Of a DNA stretch of 64,000 nt, positions 35,158 through 43,828 are shown in pieces. How positions within the stretch are numbered: position 1 is the first letter of the stretch; the number at the start of each line of letters is the position of its first letter. A model generated the notes under the pieces. The model was not told the origin of the DNA. It did not search any database and saw nothing but the letters and a program-made list of their open reading frames with translations. Where the stretch lies: assembly GCF_008087625.1 (NCBI RefSeq), contig NZ_CP042997.1, forward strand, positions 1,116,001 to 1,180,000, given 5' to 3'. The translations under genes were made by a program, and so were the position numbers. Source of the stretch: Aquisphaera giovannonii. GTDB taxonomy: Bacteria > Planctomycetota > Planctomycetia > Isosphaerales > Isosphaeraceae.

Positions 35158-38100
35158 TCAGTTGCCGGCCTGGCCGCCCTTCTTGGTGGAGCGGACGTCG
35201 CCGAGGTCGCGGTCCTCGCCGGGCTTGAGGGGCTCGACGGCCTTCCAGGAGTGGCCGGCGTCGGGGCTGTACCAGGTGATGAAGTAGCGGACGCCCGGGA
35301 TCAGGCCGTTGTAGCGGAAGTCGGCCGGGTAGACCTGCTTCAGCGGCTCCCCCGTGAACTGGACGTAGACCTCGGTGAGGAGGTGGTCGAAGCGATCCGC
35401 CTCGGTCAGCTCCGGGCCCCGGTCCGCGAGCTGGATGTTGGGGAGGATCTGGGCGCCCTGGAGGGGCTTGCCGTCGGGGCCGAGGACCCGCCCGTGCATC
35501 GAGGCCGTCGGCTGGAGCGTCACCTCGAGGGGCGCCTTGCGGGCGGGGTCGGCCTTCAGCTCCGCGACGGCCCCGTGCTTCTGGTCGTCGGCGAGGAAGA
35601 AGACGCGGTAGGTCCGCCCGGGCTCGGCACCCCTGAGGCGGAAGAGGCCGTCGGGGAACTCCTGCGGGGAGGTCCAGTTGTCGAAGAGCCGCGCGGTGAG
35701 CTCCGGGCACCAGGCCTTGAAGGCGCCGGCCGTGGAGCCGTCGGGGAGGACGGCCCTGGCCTGGAGCGTGAATCCCCTCTTCAGCTTGATGACGGTTTCC
35801 GGCGGGCTCCCCTTCCCCTCCTCGGGGACGTCGACCCGGGCGAAACCGTGCACCTGGACGGCCGACCGATAGCCGAAGTCGGCCGGTTGGACCGCGTGGC
35901 GGATGGTGTCGCGGTCGGGGGACTCCGCGGCGATCACGCCGGGGCCGGCCGCGCCGGTCAGCGTGAAGCGGCCGTCGGCGTCGGAGAGCGAGGGGCTGCG
36001 GAAGTCTTCGCCGTCCTTGACGTGGGCGTTCTTCCGGGTCGGCGAATACTGGACGCTGACGTTCGGGAGGGGCCTGCCGGTGTCCTCGTCCACGACCCTG
36101 CCGCGGACCACGATGCCCCGCCGCAGGGCCAGGTCCACCCGCAGTTCGGCCTCGCCGGCCGGCCACCTGAGCATGCCCTTCCGCGCCGGCATGTAACCGG
36201 AGCCCGACGCGGGGTAGACGTGCACCCAGTAGGTCTCCCCCTCCTTGTCGGCGACGCGGTAGCGCCCGTCCGCGTCGGTCACGGCGCGGATGGGCATGCC
36301 GCCGTGCTTCCGCATCGGCGTGACCTCGACGGTCATGCCCGCGAGCGGCTTCTTCGTGGCCGCGTCGGTGACCGTGCCGACGACGGGCCGGGCCGCGACG
36401 AGCGCGTGCGAGAACTCGCGCGGGACGGGCTTGATGCTGAAGGCCTCCTGCCAGGGCGTGGGCTTGGTGTCCTCGCCGGTGGAGACGGTCAGCTCCTCGA
36501 CGGCGTAGTCCGGGTGGTGCAGGGAGATCGTCGCGAACATGCCGGCCGGGACCAGGCCGTCGATGACGAACTTGCCCGAGGCGTCGGTGCGGAAGTCGCC
36601 CGGGTAGAAGGCGGGGCGATCGTCCCAGGCGACGTCCTTCGCGAAGTTCATCATCCGGAGCTGGCTGACGTTCCGGTAATCGCCGTTGGAGTAGTCCGAG
36701 ATCCGGACGGCCACGCCCGCGGCGGGCTCGCCCCCCGGCGTGAGAAGCCGGCCGACGATCGGGACGGCGGGGTCGAGCCGGATCTCCACCGGCTTGCCGT
36801 CGAGGGCGACCATGGCCGCGCCCGGAGCGAGACCGTCCTTGTGGGCGACGACCATGGACCATGGCTCGTTGGTCCCGGGCTTCGTGACCCGGGCGCGGAG
36901 CGTGTACCGGCCCTGGTCGTCGGCCGTCGCGCGGGCCAGCGTCTTCATGACCCGTTTGCCGTAATCGGGGTGGTCGTGCGGCAGGGTGAGGTTCGATTGC
37001 AGCGAGCCGTCGGCGCCGACCCAGGCGACCTCCGCGCCGGCGAGGGGTTCGCCCTTCGCGCCGCGGACGACCCCCTCGATCGTCGTCTCCTTGCCCGGCG
37101 CTTCGGGCTGGTTGGCGGTGCCCTTGTCGGGCGGGGCCTCGCCCGCGGCGAGGGCCTTCGCCTGCCGGGCCTGGGCGAGGGCCAGGATGGCGACGATTCC
37201 GAGGCAGCAACCGGCGGTCAGCAGACTCCACAGTCGTCCCGTGCGCGGCATGGGCGTTCCCTCCTCGAGGATGTGGCGGACCCGGGCGACGAGCCCGGAC
37301 CGGCTGGAGACGGCCGCGGGCACGAGCGGCCGGCGGCGATGGGCGGCGAGGCTCAGCAGGGCCTCGGCGTAGTCGTCCGGCGAGACGGAGCGGGCGTGGG
37401 CGAGCGCCCAGTCGTCGCAGGCGAGCTCGGCCAGGTCGGCCATCCGCGAGCGGAGCAGCCAGGCCAGCGGCTGCCACGGCAGGAGGCACGTCAGCACCTC
37501 CGCGACGAGCGCGGAGGCGTGGTCGGCGCGGAGCCAATGCGCGAGCTCGTGGCAGAGGATCGCCGCCAGGCGCTCGCCCGCCAGGGAGGCCTCGGCCTCG
37601 GGGACAATGAGGACGGGCCTGCGCCCCCAGCACCAGACGACCGGGCAGCGGACCTCGCGGGAGGCGCGGACCCGGGGCGACCAGGGGAGGCCGAGGTCCC
37701 TGGCCGCCTCCTCGGCGGCGGCGAGGACCGACGGGTCGTCGAGGAGGCGGGCCCGCGCCTTGACCTTCGCCGCCGTCGCGAAGGAGGCGAGCAGCCGCAG
37801 GAGGCCCAGGGCCGCGAGCGTCGCCCAGGCCGCCACGAGGAGCGTCGCGGGCGAAGGCATGGTCGGGCGGGACGGCGGCGAGGTTCGCGGCGCCGGGGCT
37901 GCGTCCGGTGGTCGCGCCTCCCCGATACCGGAGCGGACGCCGGGGCTCGCGACGGGCGTCGGCCGGGGGGCCATGGCGACCGACGGTTCGGGCATGGCGG
38001 GCGGCCGGATGGCCTCGACGGCCGTCGGCCCGGACCTCGGGGCGAGGAGGCCGACGTCGAGCCGCCTCGCCACGAGCGCGGCGGGCGTCACGACCAGGGC

Positions 38101-38271
38101 GGCGAGGGCCGCGGCGAGCAGGAGGCGATGGCCCCGCGACGGCCGCAGCCGCACGAGGCGCTCGGCGGCCAGGCCGACCGCGAGCACGACGGTGGATTGC
38201 CAGGCGACCTGGAGGGCGATCGCCGGCCATGAGACGGATTCCAGCCCCGGGACGCTCGTCATGGCGATCAC
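35158..38271 (-). CDS. M56 (BlaR1-like) metalloprotease receptor, copy 1
   Basis: A 1037-residue membrane protein, paralog of 31749-34847. TM segments are at about 20-35 and 50-65; then AAKVKARARLLDDPSVL, CPVVWCWGRRPVLIVPEAE, zinc motif HELAHW near 239, and DLAELACDDWALAHARSVSPDD. A TM near 370 precedes carboxypeptidase-regulatory-like repeats (VEGVVRGAKGEPLAGAEVAWVG, VRGRVVDEDTGRPLPNVSVQY). BlaR1 relatives cleave or trigger cleavage of a BlaI repressor on ligand sensing. The GTG start overlaps the TGA stop of the blaI-type gene (GTGA), so translation is coupled. The sensed ligand is unknown. Confidence 0.88.
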   Translation of the reverse strand: MIAMTSVPGLESVSWPAIALQVAWQSTVVLAVGLAAERLVRLRPSRGHRLLLAAALAALVVTPAALVARRLDVGLLAPRSGPTAVEAIRPPAMPEPSVAMAPRPTPVASPGVRSGIGEARPPDAAPAPRTSPPSRPTMPSPATLLVAAWATLAALGLLRLLASFATAAKVKARARLLDDPSVLAAAEEAARDLGLPWSPRVRASREVRCPVVWCWGRRPVLIVPEAEASLAGERLAAILCHELAHWLRADHASALVAEVLTCLLPWQPLAWLLRSRMADLAELACDDWALAHARSVSPDDYAEALLSLAAHRRRPLVPAAVSSRSGLVARVRHILEEGTPMPRTGRLWSLLTAGCCLGIVAILALAQARQAKALAAGEAPPDKGTANQPEAPGKETTIEGVVRGAKGEPLAGAEVAWVGADGSLQSNLTLPHDHPDYGKRVMKTLARATADDQGRYTLRARVTKPGTNEPWSMVVAHKDGLAPGAAMVALDGKPVEIRLDPAVPIVGRLLTPGGEPAAGVAVRISDYSNGDYRNVSQLRMMNFAKDVAWDDRPAFYPGDFRTDASGKFVIDGLVPAGMFATISLHHPDYAVEELTVSTGEDTKPTPWQEAFSIKPVPREFSHALVAARPVVGTVTDAATKKPLAGMTVEVTPMRKHGGMPIRAVTDADGRYRVADKEGETYWVHVYPASGSGYMPARKGMLRWPAGEAELRVDLALRRGIVVRGRVVDEDTGRPLPNVSVQYSPTRKNAHVKDGEDFRSPSLSDADGRFTLTGAAGPGVIAAESPDRDTIRHAVQPADFGYRSAVQVHGFARVDVPEEGKGSPPETVIKLKRGFTLQARAVLPDGSTAGAFKAWCPELTARLFDNWTSPQEFPDGLFRLRGAEPGRTYRVFFLADDQKHGAVAELKADPARKAPLEVTLQPTASMHGRVLGPDGKPLQGAQILPNIQLADRGPELTEADRFDHLLTEVYVQFTGEPLKQVYPADFRYNGLIPGVRYFITWYSPDAGHSWKAVEPLKPGEDRDLGDVRSTKKGGQAGN

Positions 38272-38666
38272 CCCTTCCTTTCCGATTTCTTGCGTTCGAG
38301 CATCTTGCGGATGGCCGCGAGGTCGCCGTCGGACAGGTCCTCGTCGGCGATGAGGTGCTGGAAGAGGCGCAGCGGGTCCCCGCCGAAGACCCGGCGCAGG
38401 AGCGCCCGGGCCGTCGAGGAATCCGCCTCGTCCCGCGACCTCGTCGGCTTGTAGACGTACACCCGGCCCTCGGCCCGGTGGCCGAGCCAGCCGGCCTTCT
38501 CCAGCTTCTGCATCACGGAGAGCACCGTCGTGTAGGCGAGCTCCCCGCGGCCGGCCTCGGCGACCCGGTCCCGCACCTGCTGCACCGTCGCCTCGCCCAT
38601 CCCCCAGACCGCCTCCAGCACCGCGCGCTGGAGCTCCCCCAGGTTGTCGAGCGTCTCCTCGTCCAT
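38268..38666 (-). CDS. BlaI/MecI-family transcriptional repressor
   Basis: A 132-residue winged-helix repressor. LGELQRAVLEAVWGMGEATVQQVRDRVA forms the first helices, AYTTVLSVMQKLEKAGWLGHRAEGRVYVYKPT the recognition helix and wing, and the C-terminal helices carry LRRVFGGDPLRLFQHLI, the dimerisation and protease-target region. It matches BlaI/MecI in length and order. The ATG at 38666 follows AAGGG; a palindrome just upstream (38681-38697) is the likely operator, so it should repress itself and the two M56 receptor genes downstream. Its stop overlaps the first receptor's start. Confidence 0.93.
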   Translation of the reverse strand: MDEETLDNLGELQRAVLEAVWGMGEATVQQVRDRVAEAGRGELAYTTVLSVMQKLEKAGWLGHRAEGRVYVYKPTRSRDEADSSTARALLRRVFGGDPLRLFQHLIADEDLSDGDLAAIRKMLERKKSERKG

Positions 38667-38680
38667 GGCGATCCCTTCAA

Positions 38681-38697
38681 TACTAGATGTCGTAGTA
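38681..38697. promoter_or_regulatory. BlaI-type operator palindrome
   Basis: TACTAGATGTCGTAGTA: 5-bp arms TACTA/TAGTA around a 7-bp centre, similar to the TACTACGACATNTAGTA-type operators of BlaI/MecI relatives. It is 15 bp before the blaI-type ATG and overlaps the probable -10 TAGTAT (minus strand). Confidence 0.65.
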
Positions 38698-38825
38698 CTT
38701 CGGTGGATAGTAGATGGCGGCCGGCGCGGAGTCAAGCGGAAATTCCGCGGAAAACGCTGGCCTCACTTTTGTCGGAGGCCTGGCCGAGTCGATTCCGTGC
38801 GAGACCGCCTGGTGCCCGGGACTGG

Positions 38826-38971
38826 CTCTCGTAGGGTGCGTCTCGACGCACCGGACCGGCTCGTCACCACGAAGGGCCCCGGCCGTCTTGCACGGCCGGG
38901 CACGCTTCTTATCTCGCTGCGTCGTCTCCATGACGCGGCGGTCCGGTGCGTCGAGACGCACCCTACGAGAG
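38826..38971. mobile_element. 146-bp element with 33-bp perfect inverted ends
   Basis: 38826-38858 is the exact reverse complement of 38939-38971 (CTCTCGTAGGGTGCGTCTCG onwards). An 80-bp non-coding centre lies between. After it, 39010-39050 ends in another GACGCACCCTAC, resembling half of a second copy. GTAGGGTGCGTC hairpins are a common dispersed repeat type in bacteria. Confidence 0.65.
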
Positions 38972-39132
38972 GCGGGTCGGTGCATCCCGGCTAAACTTGA
39001 TGCCTCTGCGTCCGCGCTGCGCTTGACGCACCCTACAAGTGCAGATTGTCCAATGTAAGGAGGCCCCTGTAGAATCGCGGGGCACGCGGGTCGAGGATGG
39101 GGGCGGGGCCCGGATTGGAGGCTCGTGGCGGC
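38972..39132. other. Spacer with partial palindrome copy
   Basis: The sequence GCGCTTGACGCACCCTACAAG at about 39029-39050 looks like a remnant of the preceding element's right arm. No gene. Confidence 0.4.
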
Positions 39133-39879
39133 ATGGGGGACTGGGGGGCGGGCATTCGGCGATGGACGCGGTCGCGGTCCGGCTCGGCGCTGCTGGCCGT
39201 CGTCGAGGCGACGGCGGTCGGGCTGGCGTACGGGATCGCGGATACGCGCATCTCGGGCGATGAGGGCCGGCATTTCCTCGCCTTCCTGGCCGCCGGGGTG
39301 GCGCTCGGGTTCCGCCATGCGGGCCGGGCCATGCTCTGCTGGCTGCCGCTGGGCGTGGGCCTGTACCTGGCCCATGTGGTCGCCATCGCCCGGGGCGCGA
39401 GGCCGCCGTTCGTGGAGGAGAATGTGCGGTTCTCCGAAGCCTGCCTCTTCGCCCTCATCCCGGCGGGATTGTCGCTGATGCTCGGGGCGCTGGTGCGTGT
39501 TTCCCTGGCGTCGAACGGGGTGCTCCGCCGGGAGGCAGGCCCGCCCGTGCGGTTCCTGCCCAGGACCACCCGCGATGTCCTGGTCGCGGTCGCCTGCCTC
39601 GGCGTCGGCCTCGGTCTCCTCCGCCGCGCGGCCTTCCCGCCCACCATCTACGCGCCGGGCTTCACGGAAGCCCGCTTCGCTCAGATCCGCGAAGGCATGA
39701 CCGCGGGGCAGGTCCTCTCCATCCTCGGCCCGCCGCTCGACAGGCGGCCCTGGGGCGAGGGGGTCGAGGCGTGGCGCTACAGCAACCAATATACCTACAC
39801 GTCCGACTTCGACCGCCGCTGGCTGTTCCTCAGGGACGGCGTCGTCCAGTCCATCGCGAACGACTACTGGTGGGATTGA
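39133..39879 (+). CDS. Membrane protein with BamE/SmpA-like C-terminal domain
   Basis: A 248-residue protein. The first ~170 residues have about four hydrophobic segments (LLAVVEATAVGLAYGI, FLAFLAAGVALGF, MLCWLPLGVGLYLAHVVAIA, ACLFALIPAGLSLMLGALV) and a fifth at VLVAVACLGVGLGLL. The last ~75 residues read FTEARFAQIREGMTAGQVLSILGPP ... WRYSNQYTYTSDFDRRWLFLRDGVV, the beta-alpha pattern of SmpA/OmlA (BamE)-type domains (GMt..qV...lG.P). The role is unknown. The start could be the ATG at 39097; 39133 is preferred because GGAGG is nearby. Confidence 0.65.
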   Translation: MGDWGAGIRRWTRSRSGSALLAVVEATAVGLAYGIADTRISGDEGRHFLAFLAAGVALGFRHAGRAMLCWLPLGVGLYLAHVVAIARGARPPFVEENVRFSEACLFALIPAGLSLMLGALVRVSLASNGVLRREAGPPVRFLPRTTRDVLVAVACLGVGLGLLRRAAFPPTIYAPGFTEARFAQIREGMTAGQVLSILGPPLDRRPWGEGVEAWRYSNQYTYTSDFDRRWLFLRDGVVQSIANDYWWD

Positions 39880-40011
39880 GGGCTGCAAGCCTTCCACCCC
39901 ATCCTCCGTTGCGAGTCGTCCTCGGCGGCTGGGCCCCGTCGATTCCCGAATTTTGCGGGAGGAACGCTTGAAGGACGCAGCCCCCTTCACTACATTGAGA
40001 TCGTGTCGCAA
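39880..40011. other. Spacer before the Fur-like box
   Basis: No gene. TTGAGA at 39996-40001 could be a -35 with the Fur-like box covering the -10 region. Confidence 0.35.
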
Positions 40012-40030
40012 ATGAGACTGAGTCTCATTC
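40012..40030. promoter_or_regulatory. Fur-like box
   Basis: AATGAGACTGAGTCTCATT is a perfect palindrome with a single central base and the 7-1-7 form TGAGACT-G-AGTCTCA, close to Fur boxes (TGATAAT-N-ATTATCA, including TGAGA-type variants). It lies about 145 bp upstream of a DUF1559-lipoprotein-PepSY operon, suggesting iron-responsive repression. Confidence 0.6.
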
Positions 40031-40174
40031 TGAAGCGCGGCACGCCGGCCATCGCTCGATGGCTCCCGGGTTGGTCCCCCGGAGGCGTCCGGCTTTTGGG
40101 CCTCCCCGCAGCCTGCGGGAGTCGTTGCGACCTCCTCCCGATCCCCCGCCCGGAACCTCGTCCCGGAGACCCCC

Positions 40175-41089
40175 ATGACCGGCCGTCGAAGCCTGAGTCC
40201 TCGCCCACGTCCCCGCGCGTTCACGCTGATCGAGTTGCTCGTCGTGATCGCGATCATCGCGGTCCTGATCGCCTTGCTGCTCCCGGCGGTGCAGTCGGCC
40301 CGCGAGGCGGCGCGGCGGGTGCAGTGCGTGAACAACCTGAAGCAGCTCGGGCTGGCGATGCACAACTATCAGGACGTGAATGGTGTGCTGCCGACGACCT
40401 TCCTGGGCAACGTGGCGGCGCCGTACGTGGCGGTCCTGCCGTTCCTCGAGCAGGCGCCGCTGGCCAACGCGTACAACTTCAACCTGGCCTGGGGCGTCGC
40501 CCCCAACTCGACGGTGGCCGGCACGCTCGTGAACGCGTATCAGTGCCCGGCGAACCCGCACGCGGGGACGCTCGCCGCCAGCGGCTTCGCCACGACGGAC
40601 TACACGGTGATCCGCAACGCCACGGCGTGGGACACGCACCATGCGATCTTCGAGGCGGGCAAGTCGTGCAAGTTCAGCCAGGTGACCGACGGCCTCTCCA
40701 ACACGGTGATGCAGTACGAGTCCGCCGGGCGGCAGCACTGGTACGTCTACCGGACGATGGACCCGACCGACCCGCCCTGGAATTATTACGGCAGCCCGAA
40801 GTGGGGCTGGGACATCGAGGCCATGGCCGGCGAGGACAACGGCGGCTGGTTCTTCCCCGTGGCCGTGACGCTGAAGCCGGGCAACGCGACGCCGGACATC
40901 GCCTGGTCGGCGGGGTCGTCGATCGTCAACGTGAGCAACTGGTACGGGGCGCCCTATTCGTTCCACCCCGGCGGCGTGAACGTGGGGATGGGCGACGGCT
41001 CGGTCCGGTTCGTGAAGGAGTCCGCGCCGGTGTCGGTCCTGAGCGCCCTCAGCTCGCGCGACGGCGGCGAGATCGTCTCGGAGTTCTGA
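40175..41089 (+). CDS. DUF1559 family prepilin-like protein
   Basis: A 304-residue planctomycete DUF1559 protein. The N-terminus is a type IV prepilin/pseudopilin signal: [33 protein letters not shown], with cleavage after the residue before F and the E5-type Glu. The rest shows [27 protein letters not shown] and the C-terminal [18 protein letters not shown] motif. Function is unknown; many paralogs exist per genome. GGAG precedes the ATG. It is the first gene of a tight three-gene operon (4-bp gap, then a 1-bp overlap) behind the Fur-like box, which is what makes this copy interesting. Confidence 0.95.
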   Translation: MTGRRSLSPRPRPRAFTLIELLVVIAIIAVLIALLLPAVQSAREAARRVQCVNNLKQLGLAMHNYQDVNGVLPTTFLGNVAAPYVAVLPFLEQAPLANAYNFNLAWGVAPNSTVAGTLVNAYQCPANPHAGTLAASGFATTDYTVIRNATAWDTHHAIFEAGKSCKFSQVTDGLSNTVMQYESAGRQHWYVYRTMDPTDPPWNYYGSPKWGWDIEAMAGEDNGGWFFPVAVTLKPGNATPDIAWSAGSSIVNVSNWYGAPYSFHPGGVNVGMGDGSVRFVKESAPVSVLSALSSRDGGEIVSEF

Positions 41090-41093
41090 TCCG

Positions 41094-41651
41094 ATGGACA
41101 ACCGCATGTTCAAGGCTGCCGGCGTCCGGGCGGCCTCCCTGGCGATCGCCGTCGCGCTCGCGGCCTGCGCGGGCTGCCGGCGGGACTGGGAGGCGAGGAC
41201 GTACCCGGCCTCGGGGAAGGTCTCGGTCAACGGCAAGGCGGCGGCCGGGGCGCTCGTGCAGCTCACCCCGATCGGCCCGAAGACGCCGGACGTCCGCGGG
41301 TCGAAGCCCTGGGGCGTGGTGAAGGAGGACGGCTCGTTCGTGCTGACGACCTACGAGCAGTCCGGCCCGGGCGCACCCGCCGGCGAGTACGCGATGACGA
41401 TCACGTGGCCGCCGGACGTGGCGGTCCCGTCGAAGGAGGACCGGCTCGGGGGCAAGTACGCGAGTCCCGAGCGGTCGCCGTGGAAGGTCACGATCAAGGA
41501 GGAGGCCAACGTCCTGGACGAGGTGAAGATCGACGCCCCGGACCTCGACGCCCCGCCGAAGGCGGCCCCCGCGAGGAAGAAGGGGGCGGCCCCGCAGGTG
41601 AACCCGAACGACCCGAGCGTCTTCCGCAAGGACGCGAGGAAAGGATCGTGA
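41094..41651 (+). CDS. Predicted lipoprotein, carboxypeptidase-regulatory-like
   Basis: A 185-residue protein with a lipoprotein signal (hydrophobic ASLAIAVALAAC, lipobox LAAC with C25; C28 follows). The mature part reads YPASGKVSVNGKAAAGALVQL and DGSFVLTTYEQSGPGAPAGEYAMTITWP, the layout of small planctomycete transthyretin/carboxypeptidase-regulatory-like proteins that follow DUF1559 genes. The C-terminus is Pro/Lys-rich and disordered. It lies 4 bp after DUF1559 and overlaps the PepSY gene by one base. Function is unknown, probably an envelope-anchored partner. Confidence 0.8.
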   Translation: MDNRMFKAAGVRAASLAIAVALAACAGCRRDWEARTYPASGKVSVNGKAAAGALVQLTPIGPKTPDVRGSKPWGVVKEDGSFVLTTYEQSGPGAPAGEYAMTITWPPDVAVPSKEDRLGGKYASPERSPWKVTIKEEANVLDEVKIDAPDLDAPPKAAPARKKGAAPQVNPNDPSVFRKDARKGS

Positions 41652-43024
41652 TGCCCACGGCCGCCGGGACCGACGTCGGGCCGGCCCGCGGGCTCGGGCG
41701 CGGGGGGCCCGCGTCCTCGCCTTCGCCCCCGTCCCGCCCGCGGCTCGCGGAGGGCCTCTATCGCGTCGTCTGGCGTTGGCACTTCTACGCCGGCCTGCTC
41801 GTCACGCCGGTGCTCCTGGTGGTGACGCTCACCGGCGCGGCATACATCTTCCGGAGCGAGATCGAGGACGCGATCCACGCCCGGCTCCGGTTCGTCGAGC
41901 CTGGCCCGTCGCGGGTGGGGGCCTCGACGCTCGTGGACCTGGCGAGGGCCTCGCGGCCGGGCGAGGTCCCGACGGCCCTGGAATTGCGCGCCGACCCCCG
42001 CCGCAGCGCGGTCGTCCGGTTCGACGGGCCGTCGCCGCGAGGGCAGTCGGCGGTGTACGTCGACCCGTACAACGGCCGCGTGCTGGGGGCGAGCGGCGAG
42101 GACGCGACCGGGGCCTTCTTCCAGGCCGTGCTGGACCTCCACCGCACCCTCTTCCTGGGGACGACCGGCCGGATCGTCAACGAGCTGACGGTCGGCTGGA
42201 CGATCCTCCTGATGGTCACGGGCTCCTACCTCTGGTGGCCGCGCAAGAAGGAGAAGGTCCGGGGCGTCTGGTGGCCCCGATGGCGGGGCAAGCCGTACGT
42301 CGTCCTCCGCGACCTGCACACGGTCTTCGGGTTCTATCTGATGGCCCCGATGGTCGTGATCCTCGTCACGGGGCTCTTCTACGCGGCCGTCTGGGGCTGG
42401 GGATTCGACCGGGTTACGCGCAACCTCCGCGGCAAGGCGGAGGCGGCGGGCGCCGGCCCGAAGCGGGAGGGGCCGGAGGGGCCCGCGGTGGTTCCGCGGC
42501 GGTTCGACGGGCTGGTGGCGGCGGCCCGCGATCGCTATCCCGACCGGGACCTGTCGCTCACCCTCGCCCCGGCGGGCCGGCCGGTGTCGGTCATCGCCAG
42601 CAACGACTGGAATGGGCCCTACGGCGAATACGTGATGGCGCGGTTCCAGCTCGATCCGGCGACCGCGGAGATGATCTCCCACCGAACCCTGGCGGAGGAT
42701 GACCATTACTGGTGGCACGGCTGGGTCTACCCCCTGCACGTCGGGAGCATCTATGGGCCGGCGACGAAGGTGATCTGGATGGCCGCCTGCCTGGTCCTGT
42801 CGGCCCTGCCGGTGACCGGGATCTGGATGTGGTGGAGTCGCCGGCCGAAGGGCCGCACGGGCTTCCCCCGGAGGCCCGAGGCCCCCCTGCCCCGGAGCTG
42901 GATCGCCCTGATCACGGCGCTGGCGGTCCTCCTGCCGGTGGCCGGCGCGAGCATCGTTTTGATCCTCGCCGGCGAGTGGACCTTCCGCGCGGTCCGTCGG
43001 GTGTCCACGGGGCCGCTGGTCTGA
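41651..43024 (+). CDS. PepSY-associated TM (PiuB-like) membrane protein
   Basis: A 457-residue inner-membrane protein of the PepSY_TM family, linked in other bacteria to siderophore uptake or iron reduction. It shows TM1 WRWHFYAGLLVTPVLLVVTLTGAAYIFRSEIE, a PepSY-like periplasmic segment (SAVYVDPYNGRVLG), LHRTLFLGTTGRIVNELTVGWTILLMVTGSYLWWPRK, LRDLHTVFGFYLMAPMVVILVTGLFYA, a second PepSY-like segment, then HGWVYPLHVGSIYGPATKVIWMAACLVL and a final TM pair. Conserved His residues in TM starts fit haem/metal-linked electron transfer, which is inference. It ends the operon behind the Fur-like box. Confidence 0.88.
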   Translation: MPTAAGTDVGPARGLGRGGPASSPSPPSRPRLAEGLYRVVWRWHFYAGLLVTPVLLVVTLTGAAYIFRSEIEDAIHARLRFVEPGPSRVGASTLVDLARASRPGEVPTALELRADPRRSAVVRFDGPSPRGQSAVYVDPYNGRVLGASGEDATGAFFQAVLDLHRTLFLGTTGRIVNELTVGWTILLMVTGSYLWWPRKKEKVRGVWWPRWRGKPYVVLRDLHTVFGFYLMAPMVVILVTGLFYAAVWGWGFDRVTRNLRGKAEAAGAGPKREGPEGPAVVPRRFDGLVAAARDRYPDRDLSLTLAPAGRPVSVIASNDWNGPYGEYVMARFQLDPATAEMISHRTLAEDDHYWWHGWVYPLHVGSIYGPATKVIWMAACLVLSALPVTGIWMWWSRRPKGRTGFPRRPEAPLPRSWIALITALAVLLPVAGASIVLILAGEWTFRAVRRVSTGPLV

Positions 43025-43278
43025 GCCGGCCCGCACTACCGGGCGAAACGGACGGGGGTCCGCAACATTTCGCCCCGGCCGCCGAATGCCCGTCCGGATG
43101 ATGACCGGGAGGGTCCAGGAACATCCCGTCGGTCTCGACGCCGGATCGCGCCGCCTTACCTCGCTCACCGAGCCCCGGCGCCGGCGTCGGCCTGACCGGC
43201 CCCCTCTCGCGGCATCTCCTGATCGCTGCCGTGCGCGTCGCGACTCGCTCCCTGTCGTACCCTTCCGGAGGCTCTCCC

Positions 43279-43725
43279 ATGCGGCGACCCCGAACGCTGA
43301 TCGTCCTGGTCCTCCCCGTCGCGGCCCTCGTCGCGGCGGCCGCGGGCGACGAACCGAAAGCGGAGGCCGGCGCGCGACGGGAGCTCGTCGGCACCTGGAG
43401 GCTGGTGAGCGCGCGATACGGGGGGCAGGAGTACAAGGCGCCCGAGGGGACGACGACGATCAAGCACGTCACCCCGACGCAGTTCATGTGGGCCAGCTAC
43501 GACGCCGAGGGCAGGGTCTCGCGGGCGGCGGGCGGGCGTTACTCGCTCGACGGCGACGCGTACGTGGAGACGCCCGAATACGGGCTGAGCGAGGACTTCG
43601 ACGTCATCAAAGGCAAGCCGCAGGCGTTCCGCTGCAAGGTCGAGGGGAAGACCTGGCACCACGACGGGAAGCTCAGCAACGACCTGACCATCGAGGAGGT
43701 CTGGGAGCGGGTGGAGCCGAAGTAG
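43279..43725 (+). CDS. Secreted lipocalin-like protein
   Basis: A 148-residue protein. The first ~20 residues are a signal peptide (TLIVLVLPVAALVAAAAG). The mature part ELVGTWRLVSARYGGQEY ... THVTPTQFMW-type strand ... GGRYSLDGDAYVETPEYG ... LTIEEVWERVE looks like the small lipocalin-like/DUF4488-type beta-barrels common in planctomycetes. The ATG at 43279 has GGAGG 8 bases upstream. It is a lone gene between two operons. The ligand is unknown. Confidence 0.7.
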   Translation: MRRPRTLIVLVLPVAALVAAAAGDEPKAEAGARRELVGTWRLVSARYGGQEYKAPEGTTTIKHVTPTQFMWASYDAEGRVSRAAGGRYSLDGDAYVETPEYGLSEDFDVIKGKPQAFRCKVEGKTWHHDGKLSNDLTIEEVWERVEPK

Positions 43726-43792
43726 CCGGGGACCTCCCGGGGCCCGTCCTTCCGGCCCGGCGAGGGCCAAATCCTCGCCCCCGGCCGCATCC

Positions 43793-43822
43793 TTGACAGT
43801 GCCGGGAGGTGTCTCCTACCAT
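43793..43822 (+). promoter_or_regulatory. Strong promoter of plsX-fabD operon
   Basis: Perfect TTGACA (43793-43798), an 18-bp spacer and TACCAT (43817-43822). It is the best -35 in the window. The predicted start near 43829 leaves a ~145-base leader before plsX. Confidence 0.7.
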
Positions 43823-43828
43823 GGAGCC

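Noticed and set aside
35251-38232. 993-residue plus-strand frame across M56 receptor
   Set aside because: Shadow of the receptor on the other strand.
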